DNA from: Gordionus sp. m RMFG-2023
Lineage: Eukaryota > Nematomorpha > Gordioida > Chordodea > Parachordodidae
Assembly (NCBI RefSeq): GCF_954871325.1
Contig: NC_088779.1
Coordinates: 6,822,846 to 6,886,845, forward strand
Direction: 5' to 3'
DNA length: 64,000 bases
Position 1 is the first letter of the stretch. The number at the start of each line of letters is the position of its first letter. The position numbers and the translations under genes were made by a program. The notes beneath the pieces are model-generated. The model made no database searches. It was not told the origin of the DNA and saw only the letters and a program-made list of their open reading frames with translations. This document shows positions 1 to 13,300 of the stretch, in pieces.

Positions 1-557
1 TTTACCTATAATTAGCGAAGTTCGCGAATTGTATTTGTTACTTTTTCCCATTTATTTGTCGCTTCACTAAGTTCAAATAAGACGTGTACATATAAATAAG
101 GTGTAATAGCCATCAAGACATAGCTACCTAAACCGAGGATTCATACATTCATTTAAATGTATATCAATTATGAAATCAGGTGGTGATATGCCATTTTTGG
201 TTTCCCATTATAGATAATTTATGTTAAAATTTTTTGAAAAAAGATTTTTAGTTTTCGCGTATTTATAAAAATTGTTATACGGAAAACTAAAATTGCTTGT
301 CACCAGGTGATTTGTTTAGACGACGCTTTAAAAAATATTTTAACGAATGAGTTGTCGGTTTAGGTAATTGTCATTGCTTAACCCTAACCTAATCATATTT
401 CTGAAAATGGTAGAAATTTCGCAAATGATTTATTTTCAAATAAATATTTACTGGGGGGGTGTTTCAGCATTTTTGACTTGTTTTCGTAATTTTGACACTT
501 GGGCGTACTGACCAAGACACCGAAGTTGTATTTAAATTGACTTGTTAAGCTACCGAT
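1..557. other. Left flank, no gene recognised
   Basis: AT-rich sequence with no convincing exon and no long open frame. It could be an upstream intron or the 5' flank of the MLL-like gene. The last eight bases (550-557, CTACCGAT) are the left target duplication of the hAT element that follows. Confidence 0.5.
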
Positions 558-2642
558 TAGAGGTGGGCGCGGGCCGTGAAATTAGGCGTAACCCATCGTG
601 TCACGGTAGGTCACGGCGTGAGTGTGAATAAATTTTGAATTCCAAGGCGTGACTGGGCGTGACGGACCTTCCCAAAATTTTCCCCGGGCGTGATCGGGCG
701 TGAACATAAATTTCCCGTGAATCACTAAAATTTTAATTTTTTAAATTGTTTTTTTTATAAATATAAATTTAATTTTATAATTATAAATTTGCAATTTTAT
801 AATTATATTATATATTTTCTTTTTTAAAAAAGAATAATTTATGAAAACTAAAAATCTTCCGCATTTTATAAACAACATCCGGTTCATTTAGTTAGTTCTA
901 TTTCTTTTTATGTTTAGGTGTTTTTGTCGCGAGACTTTATGCTAAATTTTGCTTACAGAAAAGTCAGTTATATTTTATTTATAAAGATCTACAATCTTTA
1001 AACGCAACAGAAAGTGAAGGATTTTACATGCTAAGCCAAGAGATAAATATTGGTGTTACATATGGATAACAAAATATAAAAGTTGTTAACTGGAAAACTC
1101 ATAAATACTATAGGTCCAAAAATATACGATGAAAATTAAATTTAAAATTAAAAGCATGATAAATAATAATTACTTGTCCATGATCACTGATATTTGGACG
1201 GATGACTATAAAGATCTAAGTTTTTTAACCATTATAGGATATATTATCATTAAGGATTTTAAATTAAAAACATTTGTTTTGACCGCCACAAGGGCAATGG
1301 ATGAAAAAAACATCAAAATAAAAGTGTAATCAATTCAATTTTAGGAGAATATACAGAAGTAGAAAAAACTTAAATAAATGTGTTGTGAGTGATAACGGAG
1401 CAAATCTTATAAGTGCATTCAAAGATGACGAAATGCTTGCATGTATATGCCATAAACTAAATAATATTATGCATTATAATTTTGACAATTATTTAACTGA
1501 AATAACCATAAATATAAATGGTGTAAAAAAAATAGTACAATATTTCAAACAATCTACAGCTAATATCAAACTAAACCACACCCTTAAACAAGATGTAATA
1601 GCGAGAATAACTAGATGGAATTCTGTATATCATGATACAGAGTTTCTTAAAATCTTATTCTGAAATACAGGTGTAATTGTTTAGCAAGCAAGATAGATTA
1701 GCCACAATTGATATCAGCATCATACGTGAGTTAGATAAATTTTTATCAATATTTAAAGAATGCTCTAATCTGAGAGCAGATTCTCGTCCAACAATAAATG
1801 AAGTTTGTCTATGGAATGGAAACAAAAATTAATAAAATTTTGTTAACCTTCTGAACGTGATACAATAATAATCAAAACTTTAAAATACAGAACAAGATTT
1901 CTTTTAAAAGATTATTATGCAGCCACTACATAAGGTGGGCTTAATTCTAGATCCGAATTTCAAAAGACTTAAGTTTTTAATAAAAGAAGAAAATTATATA
2001 TATAAAACAATCTTAAAAATGAATTAGATGATATGCATAAGTCAATGCCAACTATCATTTATAACTTTCCTAACTTATCCTAAACTCAAAAAACCGTATA
2101 TTCTAAATGGTCAATACCAACTATCACTTTCCTAATTCATCCCACACTCATAAAAGACTGTTTATTTTAAATAAAAAATTTAGATAATTTTTAGATGATT
2201 CTGATGAAGCATCAACATCACCGATGAAAGCTGCGAGGATGAATTTAAAAGATTCATATAAGATAAATAACAAGACAATATTTGGAAGTTTTGGAAGCAG
2301 GAATATTGATTTCCTTTTTTGAGAAAATTATCGGAAAGGCGTACACAATTGGAATAAAAAAAAGATGGACATTCTTCTTTTTCTAAATAAATTTCTTGTT
2401 ATTAATATGGATTATGAAATTAGAGAAATAAATAGAATGAATTCAAAAAAGTGTGAAAGTTTTGAAAAATTTAAAAACACCATGAATTTTGTGACGGGCG
2501 TGAATCAAAATATTGCTTGTCGTGAAAGGGCGGGTCGGGTCGAAATTTTTTTAGTGGTAAGCGTGAATGGGGGTGAATATTTTTTATTGCCACCGTGAAC
2601 GGGCAGGCCGTGAATAAAAAATTAGGCCAGCGCCCACCTCTA
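558..2642 (+). mobile_element. hAT DNA transposon, damaged, with 8-bp target duplication
   Basis: Both ends read TAGAGGTGGGCGC inward, and the element is bracketed by a perfect 8-bp repeat CTACCGAT (550-557 and 2643-2650), the hallmark of hAT insertion. The first 180 bases and last 150 bases are GC-rich and crowded with GGGCGTGA-like subterminal repeats, which in hAT elements are transposase binding sites. The middle encodes pieces of a hAT transposase: TDIWTDD near 1180, SDNGANL near 1390, a CHKLNN motif near 1448 and RITRWNSVYH near 1605. The frame is broken by stops and shifts, so it is not expected to make transposase. A long C-terminal dimerisation block is not seen. Confidence 0.93.
1129..1663 (+). 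pseudogene. hAT transposase remnant
   Basis: Two open pieces, 1129-1329 and 1385-1663, lie in different frames and together resemble the start and middle of the RNase-H-like catalytic core of BED-finger hAT transposases. TDIWTDD carries what looks like the first catalytic aspartate region, and SDNGAN looks like the second. Stops interrupt the sequence downstream, where only scattered matches such as LGLILDPNF-like text near 1930 remain. It is inside the 558-2642 hAT element and is clearly a decayed copy. Confidence 0.85.
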
Positions 2643-2650
2643 CTACCGAT

Positions 2651-4364
2651 ATCATATCCCAAAGAAGAAAAAAAGAAAGAAAGATACTTTATAAAGTTAA
2701 TCTTCAATTAATTTATTAACTAGTTGTTTTTTTAACATAATTGTTTATAAAAATTAATTTAGTTATATTTATTCTTTATTAGCACTTATTTTGTCGACGC
2801 TTAAGTTTATCCTATTTTTTTATGTTTATAATATAAAAAATGAATGATTAATATAGTTGGGTAATGGCTAATTCGGCTCAATCTACAGACGCATGCCGGA
2901 GAAAATCCGTTACCATTAAGGCGTTTAAATATATACTAGTTTCTTTCAAATTAACGCTGCTTTTTTTTAAAGAAAAACCCGAAGTCCAAAGTCATAGCTT
3001 TTAGCTTAAAACTCGGTTTAGTCGAACGGCTAAAAATATAGTAATTACCCAGCTATACTAGTTAAGTCACTATTAATATCATTCTTTTTATGACAACAAT
3101 TTAATTGATATATATCGTATACCATAAAAAATATGTCTTTTAGACAAATAAAGTAAATAAAAATAAAGACAGAAGATAATAGACAAATAACCTCAAAAAA
3201 ATGTTTATTAATAAAAAATAATAATTATATATACGAGTCATATCATTACTGAACATCAAATCTTTCATGTCTTCTAATATAGACTCCTCGTAAGTGGCGG
3301 CAGGAAGTAATAATAACATCCTTTAAATTGGATGTAGTTGTAAGTTTTTTTACCCTCTGGAGTACTCTGGGACTGGGCGATCTACTATCGATAGACGGCA
3401 TCGTGCGAATAGCGCCACTTCTCTTGCCTGATGAGACCTTCTACACGTAATACAAAACAATGTGGTTTAGGCCACTCATAAACTAACAAGGTATGGAGGA
3501 CAAAGACATATATGGCACAAGAGTCGCAAACGACGTACCACACACCTCCTACAGGGCTGTGGTTAAACTTGTCAAATGACCAAAGGTATGTTCACATACA
3601 TGGAACCAGTTTATATGGGATCTAATTGCGGGAAGTCCGGCAGTACGAATAATTTTCCTACTCAAATAGGTTATGAGTGAGGATCATATCAACCTACAAT
3701 GAACCAGGCAAGGCTTAAATCCCATCGTGCGAGTGGCGGTGCCATGACTACGAAATAAGCCCTCTATCGATAATAGTCCCTAAGCCAGTATGCAGCCCAA
3801 ATAGTCGGTGTGTAGACAACCAGTCCCCTAATTCAAAGGGCACCTCCATTACCTTCTTCCATCAACCAGTTCGAGACCAGATTATCTGATCGACTTCTTT
3901 CTGGTGGTATTTTTTATGGTATAGGTTTATATATTTTTGGACTAGTTTTAATAAATATTATTTAATTATAAGGGGTCCAGAACAAACGCATTTTTGATTT
4001 CCTTTTTTCCCCATCAAAAAATAGGACACATTCTAAGTTCAAGAGCTCTCTGGAATATGTTCCTAAAAAATATATATTTTATTTATATGCCAATCAATTA
4101 TTAAATCTAAGTATTCATATATTTTCTAAAATAATTATCATTTATGAATTTTTATACCAAAAAAACTATTAATAATATTATTTTAATTATTATGTAACAA
4201 ATTTTATTACAATTTTTATATTATTTTCGAAACTATTTCGGGAACTTACCGAAATCTTCTTTCTCGTTCTATAAATATGCTCAAAATTCTCGAGGTCCCT
4301 CTTATATTTATTTTTAGAAGTTGCCCTTTTCAATTTTTTTTAAAGAAAATTTTTCTTTACACAG
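2651..4364. other. Non-coding stretch with a GC-richer island
   Basis: AT-rich on both sides, but about 3250-3925 is visibly richer in G and C and has no open frame above about 40 codons. The segment contains two related patches, CATCGTGCGAATAGCGCCA near 3399 and CATCGTGCGAGTGGCGGTGCC near 3722, each close to a CTATCGATA copy, so it may be an old repeat with internal duplication. I could not assign it to a family. Upstream exons of the MLL-like gene were looked for here and not found. Confidence 0.45.
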
Positions 4365-7300
4365 GAATCGCCCAAATCCTTAGACAATCACACGAATCTT
4401 CACCCGTATCTTTTGCTTGAGATACCTGTGAGTTATTATATGTTAAACTTTAAATTAAATAATATATTTTTTTTTAAAGAAACAATACTTATAAGAACCA
4501 TTTTTTTAAAATTAATCAATTTCTTTTTATAAATTATATTTGGTTTCAAGCAAGATTACGATTTAGACGTACACGGATACCCGCTAAATCAAATATATTA
4601 CTACCAAAAATATGACAATCACGCGAAGAAATCCCAACGCGATCCTTTGGAACCCACCACATTTACTACAAATTATTTAAATGCTACCGACAAAAACTAC
4701 CCTGACGACTTTCTTCAAACTTTTCATTGTTTTAAATGCGGAATGACGTTGGATTTGTCGCCACCCAGTATCTCCAACCTTAGCGACGGTAACGCGAAAA
4801 ATATTGAGCGTAGAACAAATCAGATACGCAAACAAACCGCGAATTTACTACACCCCAGTACACAGTTTCCAACACCCGATGAATTTGAACGTCGACAAAG
4901 GACTCCATCTAAAAAAGCAAGCATAGTGTTTTGCGATCTATGCTGTCAATCATACCATTCGTATTGTTTTGAATCATATTATCATGCTTTCAAGGGCATG
5001 TCTTTGCCCCCGGAAAATGAAATAGAAAAAACCTCTATTTTAAACGGTTACAATATATGCAGAAACTGTCAGTATTGTTGGGTGTGCTTTAAAAACGAGC
5101 CATTCAAGGTTTATATTTATTTTAATTTCTTTGGTATTTTAATTTTTAAAGAAAGTAAGGCAATAACATTTTTCCAGATCTTTAGAAAAGTATTGGTAAT
5201 GGGTTCTCAAAATAATCTCGGATTTCAGGACATCTGGTTTATGAAGTCAGATATCCGATCGCCTAATATCACACAAGATAAAAATATTTATGTTAATATA
5301 GGAGAAAAAATTTAAAAAGTGTTGGGATATTTTTAGATTTTATTTATAAAAATAAAACAAAAAGTTTGTAACCTGCCATACCTGTTACAAATCATATCAT
5401 TCTCAATGCCTCGGCCCAACTATAACCCAACCAACTGCAACAAACAAAAACACAAGCCAAAACATTACCGATATATGGGTAATAAAAAAGAAAGATAATT
5501 CCGTAATCTAATAAAAACACATATTCTTTCTTATTCTATGATTTACCCTATTTATAATTGTAATAATACAGTAATTAATAACTGGAAACATCGATATTAA
5601 TAAGTTTAAAATATATAATATTTTTTTAAAAATAATTAGGAATGTTCTATTTGTCAAAACAAAGATATAAAAAACTCTAAAGCACAGAATTCACGAGATA
5701 TTGACACCTTGAAACAAGATTTTACCTCCAATATAGAGTAAATCTATTATTAAATTTTTTTTAAAATTGGTTCAATTATATTGATATTTTAAAATAATAG
5801 TGATTATTGCTACCATTAACCACCCGAAGCATCCATTTTAATTTTAATAAATGATATACATACATTAAAATATCGTGTATTAAAATCGACCTCTTGCAAT
5901 GGTCAGGCTAATTTTTATTTATTTATCTTGTTTTATTGGCGAGGGATTAAGTGCAATTCATAAATTTCTATATCAATCCATCAATCACTTATCTTCTTAC
6001 CAAAAATATCACCATAGGTTATTGTATCTACTCTATATAAAGTTTAAAACACTTATAAATTCATAAAGTTATCTAAATTTAATTATGTTTAAATATAAAT
6101 TTGTTGGCCTTTAAAGTTTAGTCAAGGATTCACCCAAACTGGATCATAATTACAGTGCGGAACAACAAATGAATGGTTACAACTTATTCGAATATCTCAA
6201 ACCTCGTCTATCATGTATAATTTTTTTGTATAATTTTTTGTAAAATTTTTATTCCCCTAATTTTATTTTTAAAGAATAACGATACTATTTTTTTGGCTAA
6301 TGCAAAACCTGAATGAACTGGAACGCAGAAGCATAGAATATAAAATTGGCAACGTAAAATATGAGCAAAGTTAAGTAATAGAAAAAATTATTTTCGAAAA
6401 TAAAATAATATATTATAAGAGATCACGAGAGACATTACAAAGATATCTAAACAATTTTATATAAAAAATGAAATCACCACAGATGATCACTTAGGACTAC
6501 ATTAAATATAATATTAAAACGTGAAGAATATTCTACAGACAGACACGACTTAAAAGATCTTACAATTATTCATAGCTTATAATGGAATAAATATCGTAAT
6601 CGATATTTACATTTTTTGCGTTATGGTCAGATATATAGCGAAACACTAGTTAAAGACGGGCGTACCCTTTTTTTTACCTCAAGAATAGATTTCATAAAAT
6701 TGAATCTTGAACCAAGAGAAACCCTGATGGATTAGAGAATTCAAGGAATTAGCTCGTAGATGTGAATTTGCACATAATATAGCTACATATTCGTGATCAA
6801 TCAATTGCTGGGTTACAACTAGATAAAGAATTACAATAAGAAATCCATATACTTGAGACGGAGTAAAGTTTTACCCGATATATATATATATCTACGACGT
6901 TTTTGTTATTCTTAACAGCCGTTGACCAGCAAATTGATTTTAATGGAAGTTATCCAAAAAAGATGCGCCTAGGTTTGATAAAAATATATATCCTACCTTT
7001 TAGATGCAATATATGAATTTGTAGCCTTTATTTTTTCCTGAAGAAATAATTCTCTTCTTTATAATTTCATTTTGTTATACTTCTTTCTTCTATTATATAC
7101 AATTAAAATATAATAAACATTTAACTACATTCATCCAATTCTTCCTTGTTCCCGAACTCGCCCATAGGCTCCTGGGGGCATCGCTACCTCAGATGATCCT
7201 GCAAATGGTAGTAGTATCACGTCTGCACTGCTCCCCGTCTACGATAGCTTGGACCTTGACTACTTGGGATAATTTTTGCTCGACCCCTATGTGAAATTTC

Positions 7301-10300
7301 CATCATCATCCCATTTTATATATTAAACCTCGTTTTTTCCAGTAATGTGTTATTTTTTCGACTCTAAATCATTTTTTGAGCGCGGTTTTTTTTTTAAAAT
7401 TTGAAAATCTGATTTGATCGGAAATATTTTTCAGCATGTTTAGAATACCTATCTTATGAATTGTAGAAATTTTACAATTAACCTTATTTATAATTTATAT
7501 TAAAAAAATCTATGTAAAAACCAATATAAATAATATTACAAAGGTTTATGGCAAAATTGTCTGAAATTTATAGGGTAAGTATTCCAAAGAGATACATTTT
7601 GCATATAATCAGATTTTAAAAATTTAAAATAACTCGCTAAGACAATGATTTAAAGTTAAAAAATAATACCTTGTCACTAACACATATATATATATCCGTA
7701 CATTATTTCGGCCATTTAATATGGGGCTCGACGCCATAAGCTTTGAATAATTTATTCAAAGCCGTGTCCATCTATGGAATATACTTTACGTTTATGAAGT
7801 AATCATTTAAGGTGGTTTCTTTTTTGAATTCGTTTATACATATCTTTGTAATGTCTCCCATTATCTTTTATAATATTTATTTCTTCAATTTTTTTTATTA
7901 TTCTATCTTTATAATTTTTTAATATATTCTAATAGTTTACTTGGCCCATTTTTTTTACGTCGTCAATTTTATATTCCAAAATATATGGTAAATGGTTTTT
8001 TTATTATACTAAATTATTTAATTCAATTGACCTCTCAGATTTGTATTAATTTATAATTATAATTTACAAATAGTTCGTATTACAAATACGATAAAATGAC
8101 CTTTTAATATTATATTAAATACGATTATTTATAATATATAATACTAGCCATAGTCCATGTTGGTGCATGGGGCACATATTGAGTGGATTTTCCCCTATAG
8201 TTGCTCAAGGCTGAGCCATTTATTTGGCGTCAACCTTTACGCCAGGGAGATAGTTTTTAGTTAGAACTAGAGCTGTGCCGATATTAAATACCGGATCGGC
8301 ACCGATATTTAGCGTTTTCCAAACATTCGGATCGCGCAGATACCTGTGATAATTCGATCCGATCCGATCTACTTTTCTTTTTGTATATTTATTTTACATT
8401 AATAATATTTTCTAAATTATTATTTTTTTAAACAATGCAGCACAATATCCCTTAAATTTTATTTATTTTTTAAAATAGATTTATAGTATTTTTAAAGTTT
8501 TTTTGTAAAAATAGAAAGAAACACCCAAAGTTTTATTTATTTTAAATCTTTTTAAATAATAACGCCAATTTTATTATTTATACTTTAAATAAAATATTTT
8601 TTTATATCTGAATTATAAAAATATTTTACAAAAGACAAAGATAATTTTGCAAAATGCGTTATCTACGGAATTATAATTTCACGGGGAGGAATAATGAAAA
8701 TTTTATTTAATACTATCAATATCTATAAACTTTTTAAAATTATTCTAGAAATAAAAAGATTAAATTAAATGCATAATTCGATTTTTTGCATAAAAAATAT
8801 TGATTTCTTAATTACGGTTTATAGGGGTGGTGGTGGTGAAAAATCAATATAAATATCGGATCGGTTTTGAACCAATATCGGATCGGATAGGTGAAAAATG
8901 TGTGGATCGTCACAGTCCTAGTTAGAACTCCCGTCTTTGAGATGGTAGTTTCCAGCTAAAACTTCGGGTATGCCCTTTTTGGAATTGGCTTAAATGGACT
9001 AAAAAATGAACGGTAACACTAGAATATATATAATTAAATTATAGTTGTTGGCTGCTGGGTTCATATAAAAAATTTTTCCACTCATAGCAACTACCATCAA
9101 CCAATTTTTCCTATATAAGTTTAGCACACATATGAATTGGTTTATCATACGAACATAAATTTTTGTTTACCTTCAAAATGATCCAAAAAAATTGAATATA
9201 TATTTGTATACACTAATTAGAGCCAGTTCTGCAACAACTTATCCTAGTCAGAAACTCCCCACCAGCGCTAAAATTTTAAATGATTTTAAAAAATATTATT
9301 AAATATAATCGGTAAATGACCTGGAAACGAGCTCGGGCCTAAGTTTTTTATAAATATTTCGGGAGCTCTAAAAAAAATATTTTTCTTATATTTTGAAAGG
9401 TAATTTTACGCCTGATTGCATCGTCAATAAATGTTGGTTATGCAACCTAACAGATAGAGATTTCCCGCCAACCGATTTCATTTCCTATCCTAATATGGTA
9501 TGTTAAAAAGAACCATAAATATATATATGGGTTAAGATAATTTAATTAAACTTGATTTTTTAAAATCCATTTTATAATTTTTTGTTTGTTAAAAAAAACA
9601 TGTAATAAATTTGAAACAGCGAAATCACGACTTAAATTCTTTGGTGCCTGTAAGCGATTACAATTTACGAACGCGTTGGTTACACTTGGGGTGCATTATG
9701 ACCTTCGATCTCCTCACCTTTATATCCACCCAAGCCAAGTATCGAGGCAGGAAATACTTATTCTATCGTTCCCTCCTACCCAACATTTACAGAGTCTTGA
9801 CATCGGTTTTGAATACGATATTATTATCCTTTTTTTTTAAATATTTTTAAAAGTTCAACTAATAGTTTTCTATTTCCGGTCATCATAAAACGAATAACAA
9901 AAATTTTATTTTTTTAGAAAAAATCACGCACAAAATAAATTGTTATTAAAACTACAATGTGTCATCAGATTTGATCTTAAAGATTTCACAATATTACTTA
10001 TGTAATATTTATTTTATCACCTCTATAATTTAGATATGCTCGCTTTGTCGTACAGCTGGTGCCAGTTTAGTTTGCCAATCGATGGATTGCTTTGTTACTT
10101 TTCATTTACCTTGCATTTCTAAATATATCAATTATAATCTCCACGACAAGAATACTCGTATTTCCATATATTTTCGACATGGAAAATTTGTAGTGTACTG
10201 TCCCAAACATACGGTAAAGTTAATATATTATATCATAAAAGTTAGGATATAATAATATGATTAATGAATATGATGCTAGGAAGAAAGGAAGAAATAAAGA

Positions 10301-13300
10301 TATGATTTAAAAGACAGATTAGATCTTATAGAACACACCAACATATTGAAACATTAATTTTATTAATTATATCCAAATCCAGAAAGTTATGCCCTATCAA
10401 CATAATTCAAATAGTCCTATTTTCAACGTTAAAGATAATACCGCCCCATCTTTGTTCGATAAAACTTACCCGAGCAAACCCGGGAAACTTACCGACACTC
10501 CTAATATCGATGTTACAGTTTTTGCTGATGAAAATGTTGTACAAATTACTAAAAAATTCGGTAAAAATAGGTTCAAGACCGATCACATTAAACCCGAAAT
10601 GGATGGCCGTGAGGTATATTTTGATAGCTGTCAGAATAGTAATATTGCGAGATCATACCAATTGCCAACCCGTTCATCTTCGAAATTCGTGTTGAGGCCT
10701 CGCCACTTGTCCTCTTCTCCTTCGTTAAATGGCAAGTTTTATTACGCTGGATTTACAAATGATATAATTAATATCCCCCACCAATCAGAGATATGTCATG
10801 ATAATAATAACAACACAAGAGTCACCTATTTTAGTCGCGTTCAAAATGTTTCTCAGAATTATTCCTCAGAAAGGATGCATACGAAAATTTCACATTCTGA
10901 GTGTGAAACTGAAATAAATGGTCTTTTACCGGTTATGTCTGCAAAGACCTCAGATGGAGTAATGAATGAAAGTAGTCTGATAGAATCGCCCCGCAAAATA
11001 TCTCGATTAATTATTGGCTGCCTTCACATAACTAATGTAGGCTCTTCCTTCTCTCCTCCATTCCATGGTATGGAATGCCAGAATATCAACGATTTTGACT
11101 CTAGTCTCAAAGGGCAAATTTTACGGGAATTGACTCAGGTTGATGGCGAAGACCACCTTCTACCTCATAATATTACTACGTATCCTGATGGTTTTAGGTA
11201 AATCTTTGTTATTTTCTTTTTTTGAAACGTGAGGTATAATGGGAAAATAATATTGCCAACTATTTAAAATAAACGTTTCTTGAATTTTTTTTTAAAAAAG
11301 AAAGAAATACATTGTTCCAGTTCAAAATATTATTTCGAAAGATGCCTACCGGTTGAATTTTAAAAATAGGTTCTAGATTTTCCTCCTTTCTTTGAACCCC
11401 AGGTTTTTAAAAAAAACGTATAACTTCCAAAAATGACTATCTACTTATCAACCATTTAAATATCGGCAACTCCATTTTTATCAAAAGGTTCTATCTAATA
11501 TATGAATATCACATTTACCGCCTCTCTTTTAAGCATGCGACTTTTATTTTCATTCGTGCGCACTTTCTTTTAATAAATTCTTCCACAACAATATTTTAAA
11601 TGAATCCAAGTAAAATTTAGGTTCGCTGAGCTAAAGGGAAAAATCATAACTAGAGTTCGCCTCCTCGCGTTAGTGAATTGCACGAACCGATCGGTCTCGG
11701 ACAGGTTTTACTCGCACTCGGTCTGATTTGATCCTCGATTTTAGAATTTATTTCGGTCCACGACCAAATTTTTACTATCATCCTTTCAAAGCCTCTAATT
11801 TTCCCGATTTCCTTGAAATATCTTATTTTTTCTCGGTAGGCGGCAAAAAATATCCTACTTTGTTTCTAAAAAATTTCGAAGCAGATTGGTCGAACAAAAA
11901 AAACTTTACTCTTTTTTCGGATATGGACAAACCCGAATAACTCCGATTCCTCCAGATCTGTTATTCGCCCCGAAGCGCGGAAAAATATTTTAGGCCAAGG
12001 TTGAGTCTGAAATTTTTTTTTTATGAAATATAACGTGGAAAATGATGATTTCTTTAGTTTTATTAAAATAAACTGATAATTGTAATATGTTTGTGATAAG
12101 GACAAAAAAAATAGTGATTTTTTTTTGTTTCAATTATCTTCATAAAAATCTGTTTTAATTTAAAATCCAAGCCGAGTTCTAACCTAAAATAAAATTCAGG
12201 TTCGAACGGGCTACCAGCATATCACTCTTTTGCGACATAGGCATAGCTTCTCGATTTATCCTTATTTAACTGTCAGTATATTTATCTTAAATTAAAAAAA
12301 ATATATATACTCTCCAAATATACTATTTTTATTTAAAAATTATTTTTAAAGATCATACCGCAAGTTTTGGAGCACTTCTGATCCCGACAAAATTTGTACT
12401 TACAAGCTCGAAATAATAAACGCGGCGTTTCTTGTCAATTCTGAAACGCGCGGTAATAGCGTTTATATGACAGCTAATCGCGATGGTCGTGGGGGCGGCT
12501 TGGATCTTAACATCGATCTTTCTTTGGTGGACTCTATGGCGGAAGATGACTTATTGTGCCTGGATGTAAACGAGATACCTGTGTTAGACGGTATACTACT
12601 ATTTTATTGATTTTTGAAATTTTTCTAAGACCATATTGAAGCGTTCTATCATTTAACTAAACATTTGGTGTCATGAAAAATATTAAAAACTATAAATATG
12701 TTTATAGCTTTAAATTATACAGGTTAGTTTTAAATATATTATACAGATATCTGTATACTTTAAAATATGGAAATTATTCAGAAATTAGTAACTAATAAAA
12801 CAGACGATAAATTTTTTAATGGGCACACTCGAAATGTTATCGTAAACACATAACATCATTGCAACAATAAGCAGACGATAAAAATTTCAAATTTTTGTAA
12901 ATTTTATTGCAACGTTCGATTTTTGGTTTTATATCTTTTAATTTTGCGACTAAACGTTGGAAAGTTCGTATGGTCATTAGCATTCGTTCTGGGAAATTCC
13001 AAATGATTTAGATAATAAATGAAATAGAATAATTTAAAATCGATAACATTTTTTTTAGGATATTTTAGAAAATAATTTTCTTTATGACAATATTTTAAAA
13101 ATATAGACCGATCTCGACAATTATACCTGATATCTAACGATGAAGGCTTGCGGCGGGCGTCTTTTAATCTCGAAGGTAATAATTTTATCTTAAAGAATTT
13201 ATATAATATACTTTATTTTACATATGATATACTAATTTAATTGGTAGAATATAATAAAAACTTTAAAAAATAAAAACGACATGCGAAAAGATTAAGATTT

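Noticed and set aside
2365-2707. Frames on both strands at the right end of the first hAT
   Set aside because: They read through the GC-rich terminal repeats; no transposase match.
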